DNA from: Proteromonas lacertae
Lineage: Eukaryota; Sar; Bigyra; Opalinata; Proteromonadidae
Direction: 5' to 3'
Assembly: GCA_002245135.1 (NCBI GenBank)
Contig: NGBS01000001.1
Location: 124,001-188,000, forward strand
DNA: 64,000 nucleotides
This document shows, piece by piece, positions 47,827-59,300 of the stretch (positions within the stretch are counted from its first letter, which is position 1; every line of letters starts with the position of its first letter). The position numbers and the translations under genes are program-made. Below the pieces are notes generated by a model. That model was not told the DNA's origin. It did not search any database and saw nothing but the letters and a program-made list of their open reading frames with translations.

Positions 47827-50800
47827 TTACTCATCCTCTATTAAAATAAAATCTGGTTGAGTTATTTCACTATTTTCTACTTTATCTTCCTTATCCTTTT
47901 GATAATTATCTATTAGCTTTAGTTTTTCAGTCTTTTCATCAAAACTATAGAATAACCTTTGATCAGTATATAATTCAATAAACACTACTGATTTCTCATA
48001 TGTACATTTTATTACATCCTATATAAATATAAATATATAATGAGTATAAAATTAATACAGAAACACAACTGTAATGAAATACTTCCTTTAATTCAATACT
48101 CTCAAATTCACCATCCAATTTAAACACAAATAATTCTCTGCCAATTGTAATAATATAATATTTATCATTAATATTTGTTATTTGAGAATTAGAACATAAT
48201 TGATATTCTTTGTGAAATTGTAATATTATATTACTCTCTTTATTATCTAACAACAAATACCACAACGATATTATCGTTTTATTTGGTATTGTTGTTGAAA
48301 GTGGTGATTCTATTGGAGATACTACTTCAGAAACAGTAATAATATAATAATTATTATTGTATTTAAGCATTTTATGTGAATAGATGAAATGATTCTGTTG
48401 TAATTTATAACTTATCATTTCCTTAAAACTTGAAACATCATAAACAGATAAAATATTCTGTCTATTATCACTTACTAGATTCAATGATATATATTTATCA
48501 TCCTTAATATAAGAGAGTGATAGTATTCTATTTGATATTGGTATTGAAGAATAATAAACATTTGATTCGTTAGATAAACAACATAAATGAAATGTATTAT
48601 CACATGTTATTGTAATGAAAGAGATTTGATCTGAATGTGATATAATTGGATATATATGAGAATAATTTGATGAATTGTTTAATACAGTCTATATATTATT
48701 AATGTATATATATATATACCATTGCATATTGTGATTTGTTAAGTGATAATATATATGGTATTTTCATTGGAATGAATAATCTATTATTTGTAAGGAAAAA
48801 TGGTTGAGATGTGAATATATTGTTATTTGGTAAATATGATATTATATGAAATTGATTAGTGTTAGATATACTCCATTTTGATATTAATATTACACCATTA
48901 TCTATATATTACAATAATAAATAAACAAAAAGATAATAATACTATAAAAGACGAATAAATCATATTTATCATTTCCATTGTCAAAAGCAACCAAGTACTG
49001 TATTTGTGAATCTAAATCTGTTGATGTAATTGTGTTGATTTTGGAAGATCCAATTTCTTTAAGTGAATTATCACTCATCATTTTATACACATAGACAATG
49101 CACGAAGACCATTCACTGATGAATATAATTGAATGATTATTAGTGTTTATTGTAGAGACACTACCAATCTATTTTGATAAATATATTTATATATTTATAC
49201 TTCATAATCCATTGCAGACTTATATATTTCACTCAACTCTAGATTATTATACTTCAACAACAATATATTCTTATCTCCCCATATATAAATGATATCATTG
49301 TTATTATTGCTTTTATCTGTTGATATTAAAGTATGAAATAAAGCAAATGATATATTATATTGAAGTGATTTATCTTTATCAATAATATTCACTTTATCAT
49401 TTGTTATTTGATAGATAGTATTCTTTTTATGATCACTTTGAATATATTGAGTAAATGAATCACTTATTAATCCAGAAATCTCTTCATATTTCATATACTT
49501 TTCATTGAATAAATAACTCTGAGTACAATTTTCATTATACCAAGTCAAAATTACATAATTCCTATTATTATAACTTATTGTATATATTATCGGTTTATCT
49601 GATTCACTATAACTATCTAATACTACATCATTATATTCATATTGACATAATAACCTATTGCCAAATAATCCACAACTTAAATAACTACATTTGTTATTAT
49701 AATTACCATATCTTATTAAATATTCAGATTTGAAGCTATTGAATAAAATTGTTGATTTAAATTGTGATATAATTGGGCCAGGTTCAGAAAACTCATAATC
49801 ATGAGTATTGATATAATTGTAATCATTATCATTAATAAGATAATAATGAATAGTAAATGGAATTGTAAATAGTATAAGATAGGTTGAGTTTATTATATCA
49901 ATATACTGTATCTATTTATAATATATTTATTATTATTATGTATATTATACTTTATTATTGAGTGGTATTTTCATTGATATTTGGTTAATTGAAATCTCTT
50001 TCTTGGTTTTGTGATAGGTTATTTGTTGAATTAAATTATTAGTTGATAATACATATGTTATTGTCATTTGATTCTTTTCAATACAACTATTACACACTGT
50101 TTCAACATTTATATTCATGTTTTTATTATCTAATATACATACATTGCTGTTATTATAAATCAATATTTCATTTCTACATATTAGCCATAACAACTCACTA
50201 TAACATCTTATACAAATCAAATCATCAGGAAGTACTGATATATCATATGAACCATCTTCTAATATCATCTTACGAGAATTATAACAGCATAATTTCAACT
50301 GTCTAAGTAAATTATGATTATAAAAATCTTGTGGAATAAAGTCAAATGCAATGACTGGATTATGATGATAATTGTTAGTTAAATACATTGCATTTATTAT
50401 GTAAATAGTGAAATATTGATCTGTTATAGTTACTTACATATTATTAAGCTATACTAATTATTATTATTATTATTATATTAATAAAAAAGGATATATCATC
50501 AGGTTTCGGTAAAAATAAATTGACATGATTAAACATGTTTGATTTATACTCCCATTTATTAGACTTTTTGTAATATGTGAATTTCAATATTTCAATTAAT
50601 TTACCACTATGTAGTAGTAGGATTGAAAATATCAATGGATTCTTTAAAGAAGGAGGTAAGGTAATTATTCTAACATTTGAATCTAATAAATCACATTCTC
50701 TATTCTATAATTATTATAGTTCGTTATATCAATACTGACAAATCTGCTGATATCCATGTCTTCATTGTGTCCGAATGAAAATCATAGTGATAAATCTGCC

Positions 50801-50936
50801 ATGAATGTTCACACCAACAAAATAAAAAATCTGAATATAATGTATATAATATACCAATATCATTTTCTATGTTTATTGTTTTGATTGCGATTACGTTACA
50901 GTCTAACGTTATTCTTAATATGTCACTATTTATCAT
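47827..50936 (-). CDS. Unassigned beta-rich protein, probable multi-blade propeller
   Basis: About ten exons and roughly 950 residues from ATG 50936 (MINSDILRITLDC) to TAA at 47827. The sequence is a chain of short hydrophobic strands with turn residues (ELLWLICRNEILIYNNSNVC, IYIWGDKNILLLKYNN, IIFISEWSSCIVYVYK), few charged helices and many Asn/Tyr, as in large propeller proteins. CPSF160/DDB1 or nucleoporin relatives are possible, but I see no diagnostic motif. One junction, 50434-50494, is a U12-like non-GT intron described separately. Codon use and ordinary introns support a real gene. Confidence 0.6.
50434..50494 (-). other. Candidate U12-type intron (AT-AA) in the propeller gene
   Basis: On the minus strand the exon ends ...CCG AAA CCT GAT GAT and is followed by ATATCCTTTTTT, a perfect U12-type 5' splice site. 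The next exon frame (…GTA ACT ATA ACA GAT CAA TAT TTC) resumes after TATGTAA. The 61-nt interval gives phase 0 at both ends and removes an isoleucine homopolymer. AGCTTAATAA, a partial match to the U12 branch site, lies about 10 nt from the 3' end. A GT-AG reading would need a 22-nt intron and keep the Ile run. Confidence 0.5.
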
Positions 50937-51206
50937 CTAATAGATGATAATATAACTTGAATACAGAGAAACAATCACCTTTTTTTATTTCTATCTGATT
51001 ATAGAGAAATGAAGCAACTAGATAATCAAAAATCTTTGAATATACTAGATAGATCACTCTTATTGAAAAAATGTCCAAATTGAAATGGTGGATTCTGTAG
51101 ATCATTCATTAAGAAAGAAAAAACTGACAAACTAGTTTGAAATTTTGAATGAACGAAAATTTTGAATCACCACCACAAAAATAAAAAAAACATAAACAAG
51201 ACTAAA

Positions 51207-52472
51207 TTAAATAATTTCTTTTATTCTTAAATCATGAATAGATAATTTCAAACCTTCTGGATCAAAACAAGTAAATGAATCTGTTTTAGTTATAATATCA
51301 TAAATAACATCACTTGTCTATATTAATAAGCATTAAAAATAAATATAAAAATATACATTATAATTCTTCAAATTCCCATGTAAATATAAAAAATCTCTAA
51401 CTATAAACTTCAATCCAATAATTCCATTATCAAGTTTGTTTTCATTTCTTAAGTTTTCTTTAAAACAAATAGAACTCCTTTGAAACCTCATAAAATTGGA
51501 AAACCAATAGCATGTAGTTAATATCTCTTTTATTGATTCATAATCTACAATATGAAATCCATATCTTAAATTCTCTCTTAATGGAACATCATCTACACCT
51601 GCTACTTTTATTTTGTTATTATCACCTCTTGCTAGTTTGAATAATCTTTCCTTATGTTGTAATACTTTATATTCTTTTGATTTTGGTATTATTTCACTGA
51701 AATTATTTTCGTAGAAATCACAAATCTATGGATAAAAACACCAAAAATATACTTCTTTTATATGATTTACTGGTATTATTATATGTGAAAGCCATACTTC
51801 ATATGCTCGACTATTGCTTGTTGATTTTATTGATCTATGACAAATTAATGGAATGAGAAAGCATAATACTTTGTGAAATACTGTTGAACTGGTAAATTAT
51901 TACAGCAAGGGAATTTGTTTTCTATAAATAATAAATCAAATATCATTCAACAATACTGAATTGAACAAATGATATTGGTTTATCTAATTGAATTATAACT
52001 AACATATATCCACTTGGATCTAGTAGTTGCATTGATTTTACTCCATAATGAATTGATGGTTCTGAATATACATGAAAGTTATGTCTTTCTTTTCTCATAT
52101 TTAAATATTCATTGAATGTTTTTAAACTACTAACATAATAAATAAAGTGTTCTCGAAACTATTTGAAATGATAAATTACATGATACTTCTGCAACATGTA
52201 TCAATTTATTTCCCCATACATGACATCCATCATGTTGAACAAAATGAAGCGTTAATGTTTTTGTATCTCCACCTTCCATTATTAAGTGTTCTTCATAACT
52301 TTCTGAGTATCTTGCTACTGGTCTCATACACTATTATCAAATAAATACATCTAATCTATACAAATAAATCTTCATAAAACCTTTGAGACTCTTCATTATT
52401 TTTGACCTTCATAATAACTGAATGCAGACAGCACGGACCTAACTCTGGGTCTAATGTATTCTTATTTGACAT
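51207..52472 (-). CDS. Two-domain VOC (glyoxalase-like) protein
   Basis: About six exons, roughly 350 residues, ATG 52472 to TAA 51207. Domain 1: LHSVIMKVKNNEESQRFYED, then MRPVARYSES, LTLHFVQHDG, and HYGVKSMQLLDPSGYMLVII, the beta-alpha-beta-beta-beta pattern of the vicinal oxygen chelate fold with a DPSG turn before the last strand. Domain 2 repeats it in weaker form: LSHIIIPVNHIKEICDFYEN, GFHIVDYESIKE, and FTCFDPEGLKLSIHDL. The pair could form one pseudo-dimeric active site as in two-domain glyoxalases or dioxygenases. Metal ligands are not obvious beyond His in domain 1, so catalytic activity is uncertain. Confidence 0.65.
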
Positions 52473-52631
52473 TTAATTCAAAAATTAAAATAAAACAGTC
52501 AAATCAGAATCAAACTTATTTAAACATTAATTGTTTATCTCTTAAACAAAACAATGAAAAAATATAAATTTCATTTAAAATACATTACTTAAACCTGCTT
52601 CTTTTATCTATTACAAAAATATACATAAATA

Positions 52632-53829
52632 TTATACATTCTCTACTTTTTCCATTATTCCTTCAAATATTTTATTTATTTCCTCTTTTCTGTTTTTATC
52701 CAGCACACTAGATTCAATTAATTTCATTAATTCATTAGTTTCCGATTTAATTTCACTATACACTGTCAGAATATGTTCAGAGTGTTTAGCTTTCTGTTCA
52801 ATTGATCTAATTACAAATTCAGCCTATAAACATAATAATAATAAAATATAAATACAGTTGAATTTCTAGGTTTTTCATTCACCTCAATTTGTTGATAAAA
52901 AGGATCTTCAATGGGTAGTGTAATAAAATGATCAATACATTCATCAATTGATTTACCAACATATTTGCTTATTAATTGCCAATTATCATTATACAATCTC
53001 ATTGCTTCTAATAAATTATGAGTCTCAGAAACTGACCAAGTCTGTTCTGGTGATATTTTGATGAACAAATCATCATCGAAATTAGCAGGATATTGTTTCT
53101 TTCCATAACAGTCTACACATATGAAATATGATTGATTGTTATATTGGTAATAGATTGATTGATTTTCTATTCCACAGCTAGAACATTGCTGATTGGCTGA
53201 TGCATAAAATTTGTTTATGAATTGTTTTAATTGTCTCTTTAGAGGAATCTATGAATAATAAAATTAAGTAAATACATTACTATCAAATGAAATGTTAATA
53301 TCATTCTCAGGATTGATAACCTTTTCATTTTCTTCTTTTTGATTGTCATCTTCAGAATGACAATCATTTTGATTAATTATTTGTAATTTATTTAATGTAT
53401 TATAAATATGCATTATTTGACTGCTTTCAGCAATACTAATAAAAGTCAAATAAAAATAAAAATACATATTTCGCCTACATGCAATATAGGAGAGATGTTC
53501 TTTTGGATGTGATAAATATAAATCAATAATTGCATTTCTAATACTATGATACACCTAGATTATATTCAATATAGCTATTCAATACATCTAATGTCTTTCC
53601 TGGTATACTTCCCTTAACATACTCAGGAAACAACTCCTTTTCTTTATTACTAACAGTACTAAATGAAAACCACTCTGGGAAATGTAAATCAAACTGTTTC
53701 TCACATGTAAGATTATTATACAACTATTATCATCAAATAAAGTCAGCATACTTTAATTTTCTTGGGCTCTGGAAATAAATCATCTCTTTCAGATTTTGGA
53801 CGTATTTTAGCTTCATTCATTTTGCTCAT
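52632..53829 (-). CDS. SWI3/SMARCC/RSC8-like SWIRM-SANT chromatin-remodelling subunit
   Basis: About six exons, roughly 340 residues from ATG 53829 (MSKMNEAKIRPKSERDD). Order: a SWIRM domain (FPEWFSFSTV...LFPEYVKGSIPGKTLD, HSIRNAIIDLYLSHPKEHLS, YIACRRN), a Cys-rich finger (CSSCG...CVDCYGKKQYP), a SANT domain (WSVSETHNLLEAMRLYNDNW, QLISKYVGKSIDECIDHFIT, LPIEDPFY) and a C-terminal leucine-zipper-like helix (EHILTVYSEIKSETNELMKL). This is the diagnostic layout of the core scaffold subunit of SWI/SNF and RSC complexes. It is shorter than animal or yeast members, lacking the long Pro/Gln tails. Confidence 0.88.
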
Positions 53830-53950
53830 TAATGAAAAATTTAGAATTAAAAAATCGATCAAACAATTAGCTTGATAATCTATTTTGAATAATCTCTAAA
53901 AAAACATAACATATGTAATAATATCAAATATTATAATGCTAATAAATTAA

Positions 53951-55071
53951 TTACTTAGACCTATGATATAAATGAGCTAGTAAATCAGTCAACACTTCAC
54001 GATTTATAGGACTTTTAGCAATCATTGCTTCTATCGCTTTCTTCTTCTCCTCTTCATATTTTTCATACTGTTCATTGATTTTTAAATCTTGATACACTTT
54101 CTTGACAGCTTTTTCATCAGCTATATTATCTTTACCAATATGTTCATATATTGTTTTCTTTTGTAGTTCATTTCCAATTTCTAAAGCTTTAATCAACACC
54201 CAACTACACTTCTTATTCTTAATATCAGTACCTACTTTACCAGCAATCTTTGAATCAGTAAAACAATCAATATAATCATCTTGAATCTGGAAATATTCAC
54301 CAAATTGAAGTGATATATCTCTAATTGCTTTTAATATATCTTCATTTGAGTGTTTCATGTATATATAACCTGCTGCTATTGGTAAATAGAATGTATAAAT
54401 TGCTGTCTTCATGTGAGCAATCTTTAAATAAGTATCCATTGTATAATCACTAAATAGATAGAAAAATAAATAATAAATAAAAAAATATACTCATCAGGAA
54501 GTTTAGCAGAATCTACTAATTTACCTAAAGCCGTTTCCATTGCAGCTTTTCTAAATAATTCTACTAATTCCACATAATTAGGATGCTTTCGGAATTTCAC
54601 TTCTAAAATGTGATACATTTGATCTTGCAATATAAATCCATCATTTGTTGATTCTAATCCAACCTAAACAGATATTATACATAAAATATATGTTTCTATA
54701 CCTCTTCTCTCAAATGCCAACAAGATTTGTCTCTACGTGTTTTTGCTTGGTCTATAACATCGTCAACTACAATTACTGATGATTGCAACCATTCTACACA
54801 CCATCCTAGGGAGCAAGCTCTATTGATAGTAAAAACCGTTTTTATACTCACTAAACTGTTCGTCGCTCAATTTACCTCCAGACAATTTGTAAATAGTTTT
54901 TAAAGTAGTTAGACCTCTATACATTTTTCCACCAACAAGATTATAAGAAATCATTCCATCAATGTAATCCAAATGATAAGATGGAAGTTCAAATGATTTC
55001 ATATAATCGACTACAATGTTTTTCACCTTAGGATATTCAGAAACGAATCGAGGTAATAGAGTTGCATCCAT
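53951..55071 (-). CDS. Trans-prenyl diphosphate synthase, copy 1 (predicted longer-chain product)
   Basis: Four exons, about 340 residues from ATG 55071 (MDATLLPRFVSEYPK); an in-frame ATG 75 bp upstream is not preferred because copy 2 starts at the equivalent Met. Motifs: GGKMYRGLTT, first Asp-rich motif VVDDVIDQAKTRRDKSCWH, FQIQDDYIDCFTDSKIAGKV, and TDIKNKKCSW. The enzyme condenses isopentenyl diphosphate with allylic diphosphates. Residues 5 and 4 before the first Asp-rich motif are Ser and Val, where farnesyl diphosphate synthases, including the neighbour, have Phe-Phe. That change opens the product pocket in known mutants, so geranylgeranyl or longer products are expected. Head-to-tail tandem duplicate of copy 2, 101 bp away. 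Confidence 0.88.
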
Positions 55072-55172
55072 TTTTTCAATTTGGTTTACCAAGCCAAAAC
55101 GAGTTTTTTCGATTAATACATTTAACCCCACAAAAATAAAAATCATTGAATAATAATTTATTATTCATTAAT

Positions 55173-56245
55173 TTACTTTTGTCTTTTATATATCTTGTTA
55201 ATCAAACTCAAAAATATATTTTTATTCTCTTTTAACAAAGATCCTTCAACCATTTCTTCAAGTTCTCTATAACAATTTATAAATATTATAAATATACCTT
55301 TTCATAGATTCTTCCAATTCCATATACTTTTCTGGAATTTTTAATTTGGAATATAAATCTTTCACAATCTTTATATCATTCTCACTATCTATACCAACAT
55401 GATCAAATATTGCTTTCTTTTCTTCCTCATTTGCAGCTTCTAATGCTTTTATCATCACCCAACTGCATTTCTTATCTTGAATATCAGTGCCAACTTTACC
55501 CATCAATTTTGAATCACCAAAACAATCCAAATAATCATCTTGAATCTGAAAATACTCTCCTATTTTCAATGAAAATTGACGTATTAATGAGAGCAATTCA
55601 TCACTGTTCTTGTTCATATAAATAAACCCTGCAGCTAATGGTAAATAGAATGTGTAAATTGAAGTTTTCATTTGAACGATTTTTAAATAGGTCTCTGCAT
55701 TGTAATCTTTGTTTTCTTTTAGTGTTGAATCAATTAATTGACCAACTGATGTTTCAAGAACTGTTTCATGATATAACTCGATAAATTTAACATAATTTGG
55801 ATGAGTTTGAAATCTTTCTTTTAGAATCATGTATATTTGTTGCTCTAATAGCAAACCATCATTGATGGCTTCAAGATCAACATCTTTATTCAAATACCAA
55901 CAATCATGTCCTCTTCTTTTAATACTTCTATCCATTATATCATCATCAACCAGAAAGAATGCTTCACTCCATTCATTACACCAACCAAGTGTACAAGCAC
56001 TAAAACAATAAAAATGTTATAATTTACTCTTTGAACGCTTCATCCAATAGTTTACTACCACTCAATTCTTCTATTGTTTTTACTGTAGTGAGACCTCTTG
56101 TCATTTTACCTCCTAAGACATTATATTGAATCATTCTATCAATATAATCTTGATATTTCTCTGGTAAATGAAATTTACGAATATTGCTCATTACCAATGA
56201 TTTTATTTCATTAAAATTAGCTGTAAAACGAGAAACTAAATCCAT
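55173..56245 (-). CDS. Farnesyl diphosphate synthase, copy 2
   Basis: Four exons, about 330 residues from ATG 56245 (MDLVSRFTANFNE). GGKMTRGLTTVKT, first Asp-rich motif AFFLVDDDIMDRSIKRRG, second FQIQDDYLDCFGDSKLMGKV, TDIQDKKCSW and a C-terminal KIYKRQK, close to the R/K tail of the family. The Phe-Phe at positions -5/-4 before DDIMD is the classic determinant for stopping at C15, so farnesyl diphosphate is the expected product, supplying sterol and prenyl-protein synthesis. Intron positions match copy 1 in at least the exon carrying the first Asp-rich motif. Confidence 0.9.
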
Positions 56246-56306
56246 TTTTAAAATAGGATTACAAACAATAATCAAACTTGTATATGTAAATATTATAGAT
56301 TAATCT

Positions 56307-59300
56307 TTATTTATTAGTTATTTTTGTTGGAATACCGTAACATACTACACTACCTGCATTGAGAGTTTTAAGTTTACATTTATTTCTTGATTCAAGTATT
56401 AATTGAAATATATTCTTTTCTTCATCAATGTTCTATAATGTAATATTATAATATATTCAAATATATAATCATACTTTCCAATGTTCAAACAGAGAAATAC
56501 AGAATTTATCAATATCAGCATCTGTAACATCCCAAAGACAGCCAACTACCCATTGAGAACCGCTTAGCAAATATGATAAAGCTGTTCCATATGCTTCAAA
56601 ACATCCTTTTACTTTTAACCTTCCACTTGAACAACCCATTAATAATGCAGGTGGACATCTCTAATAGTATATTGTTAATAATAGTGATAAATACCTTCAG
56701 CTCATATAATTTGTCTCTATTAAAGTATTGTTCACCATTACCATGTCCATTATATGCAAATACTGATGATTCTTCTAATAATTCACGATATTCTCTTTCT
56801 GTTGGCATTTCACCACTTTTACCTGTCCAATTGTATTCTTCTGCTAATTCTTCAAATATATCTTTTAGACGTTTCTCTGTAGCTTTTAAATCGCCAGCAG
56901 GGTAGAATAAATTAAAGAACATTATATGTAATTATTAATAAAAAAAGATATATTAACAATATAAGCTCCATCTTTTAACTCAATTGTTTTTGAATTAATG
57001 TGATTCTATAATGAATAAATAATAATATATTATACTTTATAAACCATTAAACCAAATTCTAATGAAGGTAATCTATAAACATATTCTGATTTCATTATTG
57101 GCAACATTTCAATAGGTAGCCAATGTAAATCATCAGAGAGTATAATATGAACTGTATTTACATCAACTTCATTATTATCTCTTTCAACTATTTTATCATT
57201 ATTATTATCTTCTGCTTCTAATGTATCTGACAGTAATTTGAGTAATTCATCTTTTCTCTTTAATCCTTCGTAAGTTACTTTTCTATCATCTAATTCTTTC
57301 TTTATTGCTGCTATTGTCATTCTATTATCAACTTTTCTTTTCTTATTATTTAGCCTTTCTTGCTGGTTTGGAAGATCTGATGTTCTTTTTATTCTTGATG
57401 TTATTTCGAATATCATTTCATCATTTGGTTCAGGATAAGTTATAGATTTTATTGCCTTTGTTAATTCATCAGATTTTAAGATATTTCTTGCATTTATTAC
57501 TCTGAAAAGTATTGGATAATTCATCATTAAATCTTTATTCTATATATTGCATAATAATAATAATATACATTACAATATTTCTTAATACTCTTATATATTA
57601 TCATATTATTACTATCATTCATATTTTGATGAATTAATAAACATTTTCTCCATCCAAATACATTATTCTCCATTTCAATAAAGTAGTTTATATATTCATT
57701 CTCAACAATATCTATTAATAAGATTGATATTATATAATTACTATACTTCTACCTTCCCACCAATGTTGTTTATCAGTCGATTGAATTGATTTTTGATTGT
57801 GTTCCATTATGATTTTATATTCTTTGGTATATTTATCTAAAACGCTTTTACCATCTTTATTTGGAGGTATTCTGTAAATGACTGGTTCAATATTAGAATA
57901 TGGAATAATGTTTGTTATAAATAAACTATTGTCTATTCCTGTTGATATTGTTATGATTGTTGAAACTACTTTTAATTCTTTTAATGTGTTTATAAGTGAT
58001 GGATATGCTTTTTCTTTCTCTTCAAGATAGTAATTTTGATTAACCTAAAGAATATATTACTATTTATTATATATACAGATTCTTGTTTCCCTATTCTTAT
58101 AGATTCTAAATAGGTATGTTGTTCCATGACTTAATTGAAGCGAATAAGTAGCAAACGATAAACTAAATAATAGTAATAATAATAGAAAATACTCTGTTGA
58201 TGAAATATATAGTAATTGCATTATCTTTTTATGGTAAAATGGAGATATGATTCTATAATCAGATGATAATAATTGTGTGATTTCTTCATTACATTTTCTA
58301 TTAAATCAATAATAACAAATATAAAAATACAATAATGATGATGATTTGTTAATAGTTGGAGTATTTGAACTCCACAGTTTATCAAGCGATTTATCATCTT
58401 CGCTTTTATATAAATACAACATACATCTTTGAATAACTAACTTCTGATTATCTTCTATTGTTCTCTTATACTTTTCTGCTTTCTTTAAATATTTCTCACT
58501 CTCTTCATAGTTTCTAGGATATACTGAAGTATAGAATGAAGCAACAAGTAGATATAACTCATTATTTAATGATTTATAACACTTCTTATTTGATATTTCT
58601 TTTATTATCTTTTCAGCTGTTCTTAAGTAATTATATCCTTCTTCTAAACCATCTTTCTTTGAAACTATACACAATTATAATAAAGTAATATATATACAGT
58701 AATAATTACATACAGTGAGTAATGATTTTGCATTAATATAAGTACTTCTCTCATCAAAACTATTTTTAATTTGTTTATCATTAAATTCATTCACTATTAT
58801 TTGAAAATTCATATATCTTTCTCTTTGAACTTTGCTCCAATATGTTGAATGTAATATTTGTTCTAATTCATTACTCTTTACATAATAATATTCACATTTT
58901 CCTGGAATACCTCTATAAAACCATATATTACCTAACATAATCAATCTACTTTGATTTAAGTATAAATAATTATAGTGATATTTACATATATATGGTTGAT
59001 TTAATGAATAACTATATTACAATATAATAACATTAAAGTATACATTTTACTATAAACACTGTCGATTATCTTTTCTGAATTGTTATAATTGGCATTTAAC
59101 ATCTCTACTTCTGCAAATAACAATCTATTCGTTATTAATAGTATTCTTTCATTCACATAATCTGTAGCAGTAAAGCAATTTGGATCACTTGCTTGAGTCT
59201 TTCTTAATTCTATTAAATTGGTTAATATTAAGTGTATTTTGTTCAGTTTCTTTGATAAATCATTATAATTGAATGATTCTCCTTCTAATCTATATTCTAT

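Noticed and set aside
50434-50470. GT-AG reading of the propeller-gene junction (22-nt intron GTATAG...GTAAG)
   Set aside because: Shorter than any other intron here and would leave an Ile homopolymer in the protein; the ATATCC start shared with 63326-63386 explains both loci better, though only transcripts can settle it.
55072-55146. Upstream ATG extending prenyl synthase copy 1 by 25 residues
   Set aside because: Copy 2 starts at the equivalent of the internal Met, and the extension is not presequence-like.
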